Positions 9,033 through 20,319 are shown, counted from the first letter of the stretch. The stretch is DNA of 64,000 nt from Asticcacaulis sp. AC402 (GCF_000495835.1 NZ_AWGC01000015.1:160079-224078); one strand, 5' to 3'. Notes: generated by a model from the letters alone, not told the origin. Translations and numbers: made by a program.

Positions 9033-9827
9033 TCAAGTTAGCGCCAACAGATTTTTGGTGGCTTCCGTCACATCGCCTTGCCGCATAAGGCTTTCGCCGA
9101 CTAACATTGCCGTTGCCCCGGTCGCCGTCAGTCTTTGTACGTCGAAAGGTGTGAAGATACCACTTTCCGAGACCAGGACATGGTCAGGAGAGACCCTGTT
9201 GGCCAGGATTTCCGTCGTCTGTAGGTCAACGTTAAAATCTCTGAGATTACGATTATTTATACCGATTAGCTTCGATTTCAAGTGAAGGGCCCGATCCATC
9301 TCATCAGCGTCGTGGACCTCAACAAGGGCGTCCATACCGTAGTCATGGGCGGCATCGATCAAGTCCGCCGCCAAAGCATCGTCGATCATGGCCATGATAA
9401 CCAGAATCGCATCGGCACCCAACGCACGCGATTCGGTAACCTGCCAGGTATCGACCAGGAACTCCTTGCGGATGCAGGGCAGGGTGACGGCCGATCGTGC
9501 GGACTGGAAGTGCGATTCGTGACCCAGGAAACTGGGGTTGTCGGTGAGAATCGACAGGCACGAGGCTCCACCGGTCTGATAGCATTGGGCAAGGAAGGCC
9601 GGGTCGAAATCCCCCCGAATCAGTCCCTTGGATGGGCTTGCCTTTTTGATCTCAGCGATCAAAGACAGGCTTTGCGGAGGCTTGCCCTCGATCAGGGCGC
9701 GCATAAAGCCGCGCGTGGGACCTGCTGCCTCGACCTGCGAGTCGAGTTCAGTGAGCGTCGTCTTTGAACGCCGCTGGGCGACGTCTTCGCGTTTATAGGC
9801 AGCGATGCGGTCCAGAATATCGACCAT
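9033..9827 (-). CDS. trpC: TrpC, indole-3-glycerol-phosphate synthase
   Basis: Closes the indole ring in tryptophan synthesis. The 264-residue TIM barrel contains [21 protein letters not shown] minus its end residues (substrate-binding lysines), the [10 protein letters not shown] strand, the AILVIMAMI strand and the C-terminal [14 protein letters not shown] phosphate-binding loop. It is monofunctional, with no fused TrpF. It follows trpD by 75 bp on the same strand and precedes lexA. The start ATG at 9827 gives the usual MVDILDRI N-terminus. Confidence 0.97.
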   Translation of the reverse strand: MVDILDRIAAYKREDVAQRRSKTTLTELDSQVEAAGPTRGFMRALIEGKPPQSLSLIAEIKKASPSKGLIRGDFDPAFLAQCYQTGGASCLSILTDNPSFLGHESHFQSARSAVTLPCIRKEFLVDTWQVTESRALGADAILVIMAMIDDALAADLIDAAHDYGMDALVEVHDADEMDRALHLKSKLIGINNRNLRDFNVDLQTTEILANRVSPDHVLVSESGIFTPFDVQRLTATGATAMLVGESLMRQGDVTEATKNLLALT

Positions 9828-9902
9828 GCCAACTCCATTTACTAATTTGCAGGCTTATCACGCTCCGCCGGACGATGGGAACTGAAGTCTTGCGTTAGGG
9901 AT

Positions 9903-10922
9903 TTATGAGCCTGCCTGTGTAATGGCGGCCAGTTTGGCCAGGGCTTGCCGGGCCTTGCCGCTGTCGATCGTGTCGGCAGCCAGCGCGATGCCATCTTCAA
10001 GGGTTTCCACCGCGTCGCCAACCATGAAGGCGGCGGCAGCATTAAGCAGGACGATATCGCGATAAGCGCCTTGTTCACCGTCAAGCAAGGCGCGCATGGC
10101 AGCGGCATTGTGTTCCGGTGCGCCGCCGACCAGATCGGCGAGGGCCGCGCGGGGCAGGCCGACGGCTTCGGGCGTAATCCGAAACAGGCGGAGACTGCCC
10201 TTATGCCATTCCGCGACCTCGGTTTCACCGGTCGTTGTCAATTCATCAAGGCCGGAGCCGTGCACAGACCAGGCGCGAGTTGCGCCCAGTGCACCGAGCG
10301 CTTGGGCAATCGGCTCGACAAAGCGGACATGGGGCACGCCAACGACTTGGCGCTTCGCACCTGCTGGATTAGATAATGGTCCCAAGAGATTGAAAATAGT
10401 GCGAAATCCGAGTTGTTGCCGGATCGGGGAGACATGGCGCATGGCGCCGTGATGGGTCTGCGCGAACAGGAAACAGATGCCGGCTTCGTCCAGCGCCAGA
10501 CGCTGTTGCTCCAGGGTGGCTTCGAGGTTTACGCCCAGCGCAGCCAGGACATCCGCCGTACCGGACTTGGATGTTATGGCGCGGTTGCCGTGCTTTGCGA
10601 CCTTCAAGCCGCCACCGGCCGCGACGAACCCGACGGCGGTCGAGATATTGAGTGTATGCAGACCATCGCCGCCGGTGCCACAGACGTCGACCACATCGTA
10701 TGGATGGTCGAGTTTGATGGCGGCCTGGCGCATGGCGCGGGCGCAGGCGGCGATTTCACCAACGGTTTCACCACGCACGCGTATGGCTGTGACAGCGGCA
10801 GCGACCTGAGCCGGCGTGGGCTCGCCGCGCAGGCAGGCGGCAAAGAAGGTTTCGGCGTCGTCCCCGTCCAGGGTAGCCCCATCCGCCAATCGGGCCAGCA
10901 GCGGCTTAAATGCGTCAGACAT
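9903..10922 (-). CDS. trpD: TrpD, anthranilate phosphoribosyltransferase
   Basis: Transfers phosphoribosyl from PRPP to anthranilate. About 339 residues, usual for the family. The glycine-rich PRPP motif [16 protein letters not shown] is present, as are [21 protein letters not shown] and the Mg-binding region around [10 protein letters not shown] start at the ATG at 10922 (MSDAFKPLL), which overlaps the trpG end by 8 bp. The longer frame upstream of it is only trpG read in another frame. Confidence 0.96.
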   Translation of the reverse strand: MSDAFKPLLARLADGATLDGDDAETFFAACLRGEPTPAQVAAAVTAIRVRGETVGEIAACARAMRQAAIKLDHPYDVVDVCGTGGDGLHTLNISTAVGFVAAGGGLKVAKHGNRAITSKSGTADVLAALGVNLEATLEQQRLALDEAGICFLFAQTHHGAMRHVSPIRQQLGFRTIFNLLGPLSNPAGAKRQVVGVPHVRFVEPIAQALGALGATRAWSVHGSGLDELTTTGETEVAEWHKGSLRLFRITPEAVGLPRAALADLVGGAPEHNAAAMRALLDGEQGAYRDIVLLNAAAAFMVGDAVETLEDGIALAADTIDSGKARQALAKLAAITQAGS

Positions 10923-11508
10923 GGAGGTTGTGGCTTTCGATGCCGGCCAGTTCCAGGAAGTTGGCCAGGAGCTGGTGGCCGCCTTCAGTGGCGATCGATT
11001 CGGGGTGGAACTGGACGCCATGAATTGGACGCGTCTTGTGCTGTACGCCCATGATTTCACCGTCCTCAGTCCAGGCAGTGACGATCAAGTCCTCAGGCAG
11101 AGTTTCCCTTTTTACGGCAAGAGAATGATAACGTGTTGCCGTAAAAGGATTGGGCAAGCCTTTGAATATGCCCGTATTGTTGTGGTGGATCTGTGAGGTT
11201 TTCCCATGCATCAGCGTCTTTGCACGAATGACGTCTCCGCCGTAGGCCTGGCCGATTGATTGATGGCCCAGGCAAACACCCAGGACCGGCATGTCTTCGG
11301 GGGCGGCACGCAACAGCGGCAGACAGATGCCGGCCTGGTCGGGAGCACATGGGCCTGGGGACAGGAGGATAGCCTTGGGCGCCAGGGCGAGGGCGTCCTG
11401 AACGCTGAGCGCGTCGTTACGATAGACCTTGGTATCGGCACCCAACTCGGCCAGGTAGTGGACGAGGTTATAGGTAAAGCTGTCGTAGTTATCGATGACC
11501 AGGATCAT
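10915..11508 (-). CDS. trpG: TrpG, anthranilate synthase glutamine amidotransferase component
   Basis: Supplies ammonia from glutamine to TrpE. The 197-residue class I amidotransferase has the oxyanion motif [13 protein letters not shown], the nucleophile Cys in [12 protein letters not shown] and the catalytic His-Glu in VQFHPESI. It begins the trpGDC unit. trpE lies about 490 bp away on the same strand but is separated by a small plus-strand gene and a repeat, so it is probably transcribed separately. Confidence 0.97.
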   Translation of the reverse strand: MILVIDNYDSFTYNLVHYLAELGADTKVYRNDALSVQDALALAPKAILLSPGPCAPDQAGICLPLLRAAPEDMPVLGVCLGHQSIGQAYGGDVIRAKTLMHGKTSQIHHNNTGIFKGLPNPFTATRYHSLAVKRETLPEDLIVTAWTEDGEIMGVQHKTRPIHGVQFHPESIATEGGHQLLANFLELAGIESHNLHV

Positions 11509-11642
11509 GGCGCGCCTCCACGTCTCTGTATGTAGGGAAAAGCGGCGACGTTTAAAAGCCTTAAGATTACGACTTATGGTTAAGATTGATTAACTGTTTC
11601 GCGGTTTACTGCCGGGTGTGATTTTAACTGTCCAGGTTTGCA

Positions 11643-11885
11643 ATGTCCAACCGCGATCTTCGTCTCGACCACGCTCTCGACCTCCTTGCAGCGCGTTCCA
11701 AGCCTCGTAACGGTATGATCGCCATTGTGGCGGTGGCGGGGATTGCTTTATCCGGAGCCTTGCTGGCATCGGTCGCCGGCAGTGAACCGGCCAAACGGGC
11801 GCAAGCTGTAACGGAAGCCCCGGCTCAGGCAAAGCCTCAGGCGGACTTCGAGCTGTCGGCCAAGACCGCCGTAGTGGAACACTAG
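11643..11885 (+). CDS. Small predicted membrane-anchored protein, unknown function
   Basis: 80 residues: a charged N-terminus (about 1-23), one hydrophobic segment (about residues 24-43, MIAIVAVAGIALSGALLASV), then an Ala/Pro/Lys-rich tail. I recognise no family. The start ATG lies about 134 bp from the divergent trpG start, so both promoters share that gap. The coding frame has good GC3, and its TAG stop is formed by the repeat at 11883. Expression is unproven, but the gene looks real. Confidence 0.6.
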   Translation: MSNRDLRLDHALDLLAARSKPRNGMIAIVAVAGIALSGALLASVAGSEPAKRAQAVTEAPAQAKPQADFELSAKTAVVEH

Positions 11886-11999
11886 AGCGGGGTTTTGATG
11901 GAATCAAAACCCCGCTCTAAGTTTTTGTTTTGTCGCGCAATTTTTCCGTAAACGGGAGCGCCCGTGCAGTGGCGTCCACTTTATCGGATTGCGCTTTAG
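11883..11999 (+). repeat. GANTC-hairpin intergenic repeat, copy E
   Basis: A 117-bp long-form copy. The stem GAGCGGGGTTTTGATG/CAAAACCCCGCTC carries GAATC at 11901-11905, followed by AGTTTTTGTTTTG, then the variant core GGGAGCGCCCGTGCAGTGG and TTTATCGGATTGCGCTTTAG. It supplies the TAG stop of the small gene on the left and the TAA stop of trpE on the right. Confidence 0.9.
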
Positions 12000-13498
12000 T
12001 TCTTATGGTAGGTGTACCGCCAGGCGTCCTGCGCTGCCTTGATCAGCGCTCCTGCCTTATGGCAGGTCTCTTCATACTCCAACTTGGGCACGCTGTCAGC
12101 GACAACCCCGGCGCCCGCCTGGACATAGATCATCTGGTCCTTGAACATCGCCGTTCGCAATACGATACAGACATCAACGCTCCCGGCGCTGCTGATATAG
12201 CCTACGCCACCGCCGTAACCGACGCCGCGCTTCACCGTTTCCAACTCGTCGACAATCTCCATTGCCCGCACCTTGGGAGCCCCCGATAGCGTTCCGGCCG
12301 GTAAGGCCGCCAGCAGCGCATCAACCGGATCCAGATTGTCCGGCGCATCGCCTTCAACATTCGAGACGATGTGCATAACGTGGCTGTAGCGCTCGATGAC
12401 GAACTTCTCCGTCACTTTCACCGAAGCGGGCTTGGCCACCCGGCCGACATCGTTGCGTCCCAGGTCCAGCAGCATCAGGTGTTCTGACAACTCCTTCGGA
12501 TCCGCCAGCAGTTCCTCTTCCAACTGCCTGTCCTGCTCGACTGTTTGACCACGCGGACGCGTACCAGCGATCGGGCGGATGGTCAGTTTGCCGTCGCGCA
12601 CGCGCACCAAAATTTCCGGCGACGACCCCGCCAATTGGAAATTGCCGAAGTTCAGATAGAACAGGTAAGGCGACGGGTTGTGCCGGCGCAGGCTGCGGTA
12701 AAATGCAAAGGGATCCAAAGCATAGGGCGCCTCGAAACGGTGGCTTAGCACCACCTGAAAGATGTCGCCGGCCGCAATATAGGCTTTCGACTGGTTCACC
12801 ATGCTGCCGAATTCGACCGGCGAGGTGGGCGAAATCAAAGGATTCTGATCGTGATCACGCGGCGTCGGCTGGGCCGCCAGCGGCACCCGAAGGTCGGCCT
12901 CAATGGCATCCAGTCGTGCACAGGCCGCGCTATAGGCATCCTGGGCTTGGGCGCCGTCAGGCCACACCGGCGACGCTAACAATATCTCGTGGGCAACATT
13001 ATCGAACACGCAGATGACGCTGGGCCGAACCACGACAGCATCTGGCAGGGCCAACGGGTCGGGATTGGCCTCACCCAGGGGTTCGATCAACCGTACCAAG
13101 TCGTAGCCGAAGACACCGAACAGGCCCGACACCATCGGCGGAAGACCCTCTGGGATGGCCATTTTATTGGCGGCAACCAGGGCGCGCAAACTATCGAGCG
13201 TTGTCGCCTGCTCGATTGTATATAACGTTTTGGTTATATATTCCGCACCTTGGGCAATCTCGGCGCGGTCACCAAAACAGCGCCACACCAGGTCGGGATT
13301 CAGCGTCAGGATCGAGTACCTGCCCGACAGGGCACCGCCTTCGACCGACTCGAACAGAAAGCTGTAAGGCCTGCCAAGGCCCAGCTTGAGATAGGCCGAC
13401 ACCGGGGTTTCGAGATCATCAATCAGCTTGCGCCAGACGATTTGCGGCTGGCCGGCGTCGTAACCCGATTCGAATTTACTCTGGGCGACGGCAGTCAT
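11996..13498 (-). CDS. trpE: TrpE, anthranilate synthase component I
   Basis: Converts chorismate to anthranilate with TrpG. About 500 residues. The chorismate-binding domain shows IRPIAGTRPRGQT, LLDLGRNDVGRV, TLSGAPKVRAMEI and YGGGVGYISSAGSVD. I prefer ATG 13498, preceded by AGGGA, over the GTG at 13513 that overlaps the stop of the upstream gene; the difference is five residues. It follows the PpiD-like gene on the same strand almost without a gap, so the two are probably cotranscribed. The repeat provides its stop. Confidence 0.97.
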   Translation of the reverse strand: MTAVAQSKFESGYDAGQPQIVWRKLIDDLETPVSAYLKLGLGRPYSFLFESVEGGALSGRYSILTLNPDLVWRCFGDRAEIAQGAEYITKTLYTIEQATTLDSLRALVAANKMAIPEGLPPMVSGLFGVFGYDLVRLIEPLGEANPDPLALPDAVVVRPSVICVFDNVAHEILLASPVWPDGAQAQDAYSAACARLDAIEADLRVPLAAQPTPRDHDQNPLISPTSPVEFGSMVNQSKAYIAAGDIFQVVLSHRFEAPYALDPFAFYRSLRRHNPSPYLFYLNFGNFQLAGSSPEILVRVRDGKLTIRPIAGTRPRGQTVEQDRQLEEELLADPKELSEHLMLLDLGRNDVGRVAKPASVKVTEKFVIERYSHVMHIVSNVEGDAPDNLDPVDALLAALPAGTLSGAPKVRAMEIVDELETVKRGVGYGGGVGYISSAGSVDVCIVLRTAMFKDQMIYVQAGAGVVADSVPKLEYEETCHKAGALIKAAQDAWRYTYHKN

Positions 13499-13509
13499 AC
13501 CGATCCCTG

Positions 13510-15456
13510 TCACGATTTGCTCGCCGAAGTCTTGTCCTTCGCCGCGGGTGCCGGGTCGATCCCCAGGGCGCGTTCGGCGATACCGGAATTGCTGTGCGCC
13601 TTGATCGCCGCGCGGGCACTGGTCGTGGCGAGGGCGCTCAAATCCCCGCCCACCATCTTGTCCACCTGGGCCTGGGTCATGGCGGCCATGCTGTTGGTCT
13701 GGGCTGAATCGCCTTGGGTGACGCCATCGAGACGCCCAATCGCCACAGCGGGTATCTGGCCTTGCTGGGTCGGGATCGGCGTCTCAGCGCGAAAGGTCTC
13801 GCCGGCTTTTGACAGGAAAATCCGCCCCATCAGTTCTCTCGGCATCTGCTGCTGTTGGGCCGATTGCCTCGTAACGCCCTTCATTGACCGGACATTTGTC
13901 TTATAGCTGGCGGCGACAGCTGCCAGTGACTCGCCTTTGTTCAGGCGCGCCATGGCTTCGTCCGCCTTGGCATTGATCGCGTCCTGCATTTTTTGTGTCA
14001 TCCACATCATGACAATCTGATCCTGGACTTGGGCCAGTGGGGGAGCGCCCTCGGGTTTGATGGCGACGAGCTTGAGCGCAAAATATTCGCCTTCGCCCAG
14101 GGATTCGACGTCGGACGTGCTGCCGACCTGCTGCAGGGCGTAGACACCCTTAACCAAGGGCGCATAGGTCGAATAGTTCGCGTTGGGGTTGGCGGTCCGG
14201 CCTTCAGCCGTCATGGGCTCCAACTGGGCCACGCGAAGACCGAGGCGCCGGGCAGCCGCGTCGAAATCCTCTCCCTTGGCCAGGGCGTCGGAAAAATCGT
14301 TGGAAGCCTTGTTGAGTTTTTCGGACGCTCGTTCCCGGCGTACCTCCTCAGCCAGTTGTTCGCGAACGCTTTCGAACGACGGCGCCGATCCGATTTTGAT
14401 CTCACCCATTTTCAGAACGGCGATGGACAACGTACCTTGAACGGGGGGGGAGACTTCGCCGGTCTGCATCTTGAAGGCGGCATCGGCAACCTTGGAATCG
14501 GACACTGCGGAACGTGGCTTCAAGGTGTAGGTAATGACTTCGCCCTTGTTGTCCCTGGCTGCCTCTTCCGGGCTGCGACCAGCCTTCAAGGCGCTGGAGA
14601 TCTTGTTGGCCGCTGCCATGTCAGGGGCGCGAACCTGGACGAAACTCCGGGTTTCCGGAGTGGCCAGCGCTGCGCGGCGGGCTTCGTACACCTTGCGCAG
14701 ATCATCGTCATTGACGACAATCTCTTGCGTATACTGTGCCGTCGAGAAGGTAATGACCGAAGCCGTGCGCAGTTCCGGCAGTACAAAGCGAGTTTGATTC
14801 TCCTTGTAAAAGGCTGCGATCTCGGCTTCGGTGGGCATCGAAGGATTGGCGACATTTTGCGGCGACAGGAAAAAGACGCTGGCGTCGCGCGACTGCAAGG
14901 TGAAGGCAGCATCAACCGCAGTAAATACTCGCGGGGCCTTCAGGCCAGCTGCGGCTGTGCTCATAAACTGGCTAATCGCGATCTGGTCGTACAACTCGGC
15001 TTCGAATTCCTTGTCGGTCATCTGATTGGTCAGCAACTGCTGCCGATAAGTGTCCATGTCGAAACGGCCGGTGACACTGTTTAGGAAGGCTGGAAACTTC
15101 GAAACCTCGGCCAGGATCAGCTTATTCGATGGTTTAACCCCGAGTTTTTGCAACCAGCCGACAATGGCCTTGCGGTCAGTCATTTCGCTCAACAGTCGGG
15201 TATGAATTCCGGCTTCAACCAAGGCTTCAGTCGTGACTGACTGTCCCTGCTCTTCGTAAGCGCGCTTTTGCCGTTCGAAGAGGACCTTGAACTGTTGGGC
15301 CGTGACCTTTTGCTTCCCCGCGGTAACGACGTTGGTGCCGTTGTTCGAGCCGAGCGCAACATAGGCGCCGCCCGCTCCGACAAAGGAGAGGGCAATAACG
15401 ACCATGAGTCCCTTGAAAATCCAGGACTTGGTAAACTCGCGCAGGATGCTGATCAT
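13510..15456 (-). CDS. PpiD/SurA-like membrane-anchored periplasmic peptidyl-prolyl isomerase
   Basis: Predicted folding helper for secreted and outer-membrane proteins. About 648 residues. One N-terminal transmembrane anchor (about residues 13-38) follows MISILREFTKSWIFKG, then come a SurA_N-type helical domain (about 40-200), a parvulin-like region (about 240-370) and a second helical part. This is the PpiD layout of Gram-negative bacteria. The start at 15456 gives the conserved MISILREF beginning. It lies just upstream of trpE and divergent from tpiA, an arrangement common in alphaproteobacteria. The degree of PPIase activity cannot be judged from sequence. Confidence 0.9.
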   Translation of the reverse strand: MISILREFTKSWIFKGLMVVIALSFVGAGGAYVALGSNNGTNVVTAGKQKVTAQQFKVLFERQKRAYEEQGQSVTTEALVEAGIHTRLLSEMTDRKAIVGWLQKLGVKPSNKLILAEVSKFPAFLNSVTGRFDMDTYRQQLLTNQMTDKEFEAELYDQIAISQFMSTAAAGLKAPRVFTAVDAAFTLQSRDASVFFLSPQNVANPSMPTEAEIAAFYKENQTRFVLPELRTASVITFSTAQYTQEIVVNDDDLRKVYEARRAALATPETRSFVQVRAPDMAAANKISSALKAGRSPEEAARDNKGEVITYTLKPRSAVSDSKVADAAFKMQTGEVSPPVQGTLSIAVLKMGEIKIGSAPSFESVREQLAEEVRRERASEKLNKASNDFSDALAKGEDFDAAARRLGLRVAQLEPMTAEGRTANPNANYSTYAPLVKGVYALQQVGSTSDVESLGEGEYFALKLVAIKPEGAPPLAQVQDQIVMMWMTQKMQDAINAKADEAMARLNKGESLAAVAASYKTNVRSMKGVTRQSAQQQQMPRELMGRIFLSKAGETFRAETPIPTQQGQIPAVAIGRLDGVTQGDSAQTNSMAAMTQAQVDKMVGGDLSALATTSARAAIKAHSNSGIAERALGIDPAPAAKDKTSASKS

Positions 15457-15689
15457 GAACCCTAATTCCAACCTGAGAAACGCCGCTTCAAGGCGCCAAA
15501 ATGTGCCTCCTCTTACGGCACAAATATGGCTGTTACAAAGGGAATTTATTTGTTTCGATCAAATCCCGGCCTTTTTCCTTGGCGCGAATGCAGCTGTCAG
15601 TCTATGGTTTTCGCCGGTGTGCAACCGATTACTCCGAATGACGGGGAGGGGCGGCGCGCCTGCCACAAAAACAGCCAGCACAGAACCTA

Positions 15690-16427
15690 ATGCCACAACG
15701 CCACCTGATCGCGGCCAACTGGAAGATGAACGGCGTCAAAGCCGCACTTCCGGTCGCCAAAGCTATTGCCGAAATTGCCAGCAACCACCGGGCCCAGATT
15801 GTCATTTTTCCTCCCGCGACGCTTTTGCCACTTATGAGTCAGCTTCTGGAGGGCTCGTCCGTACAACTGGGCGGGCAGGACTGCCACCATATGGATGTCG
15901 GCGCCTTTACCGGTGATGTTTCCGCGGCCCAGCTCAGGGATGCCGGAGCCACCATGGTCATTCTCGGCCATTCTGAACGCCGCCATGGCCATCTCGAACC
16001 ATGCGAACTTGTTGCGCGCAAGGTGAAGGCCGCACTGCGTGCCGGATTGACCCCGATCATCTGCATCGGCGAAACCCTGGACCAGCGCAAGGCCAACAAG
16101 ACCGCCGAAGTCCTTACCAGGCAACTTCGGGACAGCCTGCCGGACGACCTCGCAGGAAACGCCTTTCATGTCTCATATGAGCCGGTTTGGGCAATCGGCA
16201 CGGGTCTGATTGCTTCGGATGCCCAGATTTGCGAAGCCATTGGGCTCGTGCGGACCTGGCTGAGTGAACGCTTTCCTAATGCTGCGCCCAATATCCTCTA
16301 TGGGGGCTCGGTCAAGCCGTCGAACGCCGCCCACGTTTTGAAACTGTCCGGTGTCGGCGGGGCCCTGGTTGGCGGGGCCTCTCTTACCGTCGAAGAGTTC
16401 GCGCCCATCATGGCTGCAGGGGATTAA
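15690..16427 (+). CDS. tpiA: TpiA, triose-phosphate isomerase
   Basis: Interconverts dihydroxyacetone phosphate and glyceraldehyde-3-phosphate. A 245-residue TIM barrel. AANWKMN holds the substrate Asn and Lys, VILGHSERR the catalytic His, and VSYEPVWAIGTG the catalytic Glu and the flexible lid. ILYGGSVKPSNA binds phosphate. It is the first gene of the conserved tpiA-secG-pyrG run. Confidence 0.98.
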   Translation: MPQRHLIAANWKMNGVKAALPVAKAIAEIASNHRAQIVIFPPATLLPLMSQLLEGSSVQLGGQDCHHMDVGAFTGDVSAAQLRDAGATMVILGHSERRHGHLEPCELVARKVKAALRAGLTPIICIGETLDQRKANKTAEVLTRQLRDSLPDDLAGNAFHVSYEPVWAIGTGLIASDAQICEAIGLVRTWLSERFPNAAPNILYGGSVKPSNAAHVLKLSGVGGALVGGASLTVEEFAPIMAAGD

Positions 16428-16566
16428 AGCCCGAAGTTGCCGGGTCGGGTCTTGTAATTGGCTGTCCACGTCATATTTCTGACGTCTCACCTGCATTGGG
16501 CTATGGCCAACCGGCTGTGACAATGCTAAGGCCCGGCGACTTTCCTTTACGGTTCAAAACCCTGAC

Positions 16567-17109
16567 ATGTTATTCGGCATCCTCCTTACCATCCAAATCA
16601 TCGTCTGCCTGGCCCTGGGCGGCCTGGTCCTGATCCAGCGGTCGGAGGGCGGCGCTCTCGGTGTTGGCGGCAGCCCGTCGGGCTTCATGTCGGCGCGCGG
16701 CGCTGGCAACCTCCTGACGCGCGCGACGTCGATCCTGGGCTTCCTGTTCTTTGCCTGCGCCATTGCCATGACGATCGTTGGCAACCTCGATTCCCAGGCC
16801 CAGAGGCGTTCGGCTCTTGAAAACGTGGACGTGTCCAAACTGCCGGCAACCGCACCAGTGACCCAGCCGCAGCAAGCACCGCCTCCCGCTGCTGCGCCGG
16901 CGTCGTCGGCACCGTCCCTGGCGGACCTCCCGCTGGGTACGGCTGCGCCGGCACCGGCTTCGTCTGTGTCTTCGTCCGCTGTATCGTCCAAGGCTCCGAC
17001 AGTGCAGCCGGCGGCCAGCACGTCATCGTCCAGCCGCCCCGCCGCTGTACCGGCCGCACCCAGCGCTTCGGCACCGGCGACGTCTTCGACAACTTCGCCC
17101 GCTCAGTAA
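16567..17109 (+). CDS. secG: SecG, preprotein translocase subunit
   Basis: Small inner-membrane partner of SecYE. The first ~75 residues hold two transmembrane helices and the family block VLIQRSEGGALGVGGS leading to LTRATSILGFLFF. The remaining ~100 residues are an Ala/Ser/Pro/Val-rich low-complexity tail, much longer than in E. coli SecG, which often occurs in alphaproteobacteria. It sits between tpiA and pyrG as expected. Confidence 0.95.
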   Translation: MLFGILLTIQIIVCLALGGLVLIQRSEGGALGVGGSPSGFMSARGAGNLLTRATSILGFLFFACAIAMTIVGNLDSQAQRRSALENVDVSKLPATAPVTQPQQAPPPAAAPASSAPSLADLPLGTAAPAPASSVSSSAVSSKAPTVQPAASTSSSSRPAAVPAAPSASAPATSSTTSPAQ

Positions 17110-17140
17110 CGGCGAATCGCTCTAGAGTTCAGGTTTCAGG

Positions 17141-17174
17141 CCCACGGGTTGCCAAGACCCGTGGGTCCTTCTTT
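17141..17174 (+). terminator. Intrinsic terminator after secG
   Basis: The stem CCCACGGGT (17141-17149) and ACCCGTGGG (17157-17165) with a 7-base loop is followed by TCCTTCTTT. It would end the tpiA-secG transcript before pyrG. Confidence 0.75.
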
Positions 17175-17183
17175 GATGGGTAA

Positions 17184-18827
<1,644 letters not shown>

Positions 18828-18899
18828 GCCAAAGAATGGCTTGATCCGGCGGCGCAGTGGCGGCATAGGCACGCTGATCTTCCAGAAGGACTGCTTCCC

Positions 18900-19286
18900 A
18901 TGACCCGTCAACTCGTTTCCTCCGGCTCTCCGTTCGAAGGTGAAATCGGCTTTTCCCGCGCCGTGCGCACCGGCAACCGTATCGAGGTGTCGGGCACGGC
19001 GCCGATACGCGACGGCAAGACGGCCGGCATCGACGACCTTTACGAGCAAACCAAAACCTGCCTTGATATCATCCTGAAGGCCGTGGAACAGGCCGGGGGC
19101 AAGCCGACGGACATCGTCCGAACGCGGATATTCCTGACCGACATCTCGCGCTGGAAGGAGGCTGCCAAGGCCCACGGTGAGATCTTCGGCGACATCCGCC
19201 CGGCCTCGAGCTTTATCGGCACCAGCGCCCTGATCAATCCGGAATGGCTGGTTGAGATCGAAGCCTCGGCCCAGATTGAAGACTAG
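18900..19286 (+). CDS. RidA/YjgF family protein
   Basis: 128 residues of the RidA (YjgF/YER057c/UK114) fold, members of which hydrolyse reactive enamine/imine intermediates. Visible are the N-terminal strand FSRAVRTGNRIEVSGTAP, the central QTKTCLDIILKAVEQAGG helix, the VRTRIFLTDIS strand and the IEASAQI end. The active-site Arg of the family would be the one in VRTRIF. It follows pyrG by about 70 bp. Its subgroup and substrate cannot be told, so no gene symbol is given. Confidence 0.88.
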   Translation: MTRQLVSSGSPFEGEIGFSRAVRTGNRIEVSGTAPIRDGKTAGIDDLYEQTKTCLDIILKAVEQAGGKPTDIVRTRIFLTDISRWKEAAKAHGEIFGDIRPASSFIGTSALINPEWLVEIEASAQIED

Positions 19287-19327
19287 GCCTTGTCAACGCG
19301 TCGGATTGACCTCACAGTGCTTGTGGC

Positions 19328-19446
19328 TAGAGCGGGATGTGTATTGATAGAGTCAAAATCCCGCTATAAGTTTTTGTTTTGTAGCGCAATTTTTCCGAAA
19401 ACGGGAGCGCCCGTACGGTGGCGTCCACTTTATCGGATTGCGCTCT
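19328..19446 (+). repeat. GANTC-hairpin intergenic repeat, copy F
   Basis: A long-form copy of ~119 bp. The stem AGAGCGGGAT...ATCCCGCT carries GAGTC (19350-19354), then AGTTTTTGTTTTG, then GGGAGCGCCCGTACGGTGG and TTTATCGGATTGCGCTCTG. It lies between two same-strand genes, and its right end is 14 bases from the next start codon. Confidence 0.88.
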
Positions 19447-19459
19447 GAAGGGACAGGGC

Positions 19460-19957
19460 ATGGTTTTTAAGGACAATCTCGGACTTGCGGCGCGCACCGT
19501 CTTCTTCCTGATCGGCCTTCTGTTGCTTGCTGTGGCAGTGGCAACCGTGTATCATGACTGGCCGCTGGTCGTGGCCCGGAAGGCGTCACTTTTCGGCTTC
19601 GTGCTGACCTGCCTGATCTGCCTGCCACTCGGGATCCTGATCCTGGTCTGGGCGGTGATCGGCCACATGAAGACCTGGCGTATCGCGCCCGACGGGATTC
19701 ACGTCCGAACGATGAGCCTGACCCACTGGGCCCGTGAAGACGTTCTGGAGGCCGATGAGATTGCCGATATCGCCGTCGAATCCTTTAACCACGACGAACA
19801 CGGCCGCAAATCGGCTCACTGGGTGACCATTACCACGACCGATGGTCGCCGCCACAAGTCGCCGCGCGTCTATGATCCGATGGTTGCCGAAGCCATGCGG
19901 TCGCGGATTGCTGCCCTGAAACCGGGGCGTGCGGATATTTCCGCTTTTACCCCTTGA
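19460..19957 (+). CDS. Predicted two-helix membrane protein, unknown function
   Basis: 165 residues with two hydrophobic segments (about residues 9-30 and 44-70) and a C-terminal soluble part that looks beta-rich (IAPDGIHVRTMSLTHW, HWVTITTTDGRRHKS). This suggests a small PH-like or similar domain, but I recognise no named family. The ATG at 19460 follows AGGGACAGGGC, a good ribosome site. The frame upstream runs through the repeat, where TTTATCGGATTGCGCT reads as LSDCA, so longer annotations would be repeat artefacts. Confidence 0.75.
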   Translation: MVFKDNLGLAARTVFFLIGLLLLAVAVATVYHDWPLVVARKASLFGFVLTCLICLPLGILILVWAVIGHMKTWRIAPDGIHVRTMSLTHWAREDVLEADEIADIAVESFNHDEHGRKSAHWVTITTTDGRRHKSPRVYDPMVAEAMRSRIAALKPGRADISAFTP

Positions 19958-20071
19958 TCACCCAGGCAACATAAGGCATAAGGCGCGCCTTCTGACTCAT
20001 GTCACGTGCGTCATCCCCCTTTTCCGAGCCTGAAGGCCTGCGCTTTCGGCCATTTCTAGAGAGAGAGTTCC

Positions 20072-20254
20072 ATGGCCGTCCCCAAGCGGAAAACCTCGCC
20101 CTCGCGCCGCAACATGCGCCGTTCGCATGACGCCTTGGGTCCCAATCCCTACACTGAAGACAAGGACACCGGCGAACTGCGCCGTCCCCACCATGTCGAC
20201 CTGAAGACCGGCATGTACAAGGGCCGTCAGGTGATCACGCCGAAGAAGGACTAA
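20072..20254 (+). CDS. rpmF: RpmF, ribosomal protein L32
   Basis: 60 residues, starting [20 protein letters not shown], the signature of L32. This is the alphaproteobacterial long form without the zinc cysteines (no CxxC pair). A strong terminator follows. The usual partner genes plsX and fabH are not next to it here. Confidence 0.97.
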   Translation: MAVPKRKTSPSRRNMRRSHDALGPNPYTEDKDTGELRRPHHVDLKTGMYKGRQVITPKKD

Positions 20255-20280
20255 TCCGTTCTCAAGGTGCCGAAAATTCA

Positions 20281-20309
20281 AACGCGGGTCGCCAGACCCG
20301 CGTTTTTTT
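20281..20309 (+). terminator. Intrinsic terminator after rpmF
   Basis: The perfect stem ACGCGGGTC / GACCCGCGT with loop GCCA is followed by a run of T's (20303-20309). Confidence 0.92.
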
Positions 20310-20319
20310 CATTGAGCGG

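Noticed and set aside
11509..11642. Search for a trp attenuator or leader peptide ahead of trpG
   Set aside because: No Trp-codon run or alternative terminator hairpin was visible in the gap.
13201..13250. Repeated GTTATAT-type bases inside trpE considered as an internal promoter
   Set aside because: They lie within the well-conserved trpE coding frame, and no matching -35/-10 pair could be supported.
13993..15084. 363-codon plus-strand frame inside the PpiD-like gene
   Set aside because: The opposite strand carries a recognisable PpiD-type protein with a membrane anchor; this frame has no recognisable pattern or start context.
19418..19459. Upstream extension of the membrane gene starting inside the repeat (...LSDCAL)
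   Set aside because: The same residues appear wherever this repeat is translated (4165, 19418, 28757), so they come from the repeat; the ATG at 19460 has its own ribosome site.
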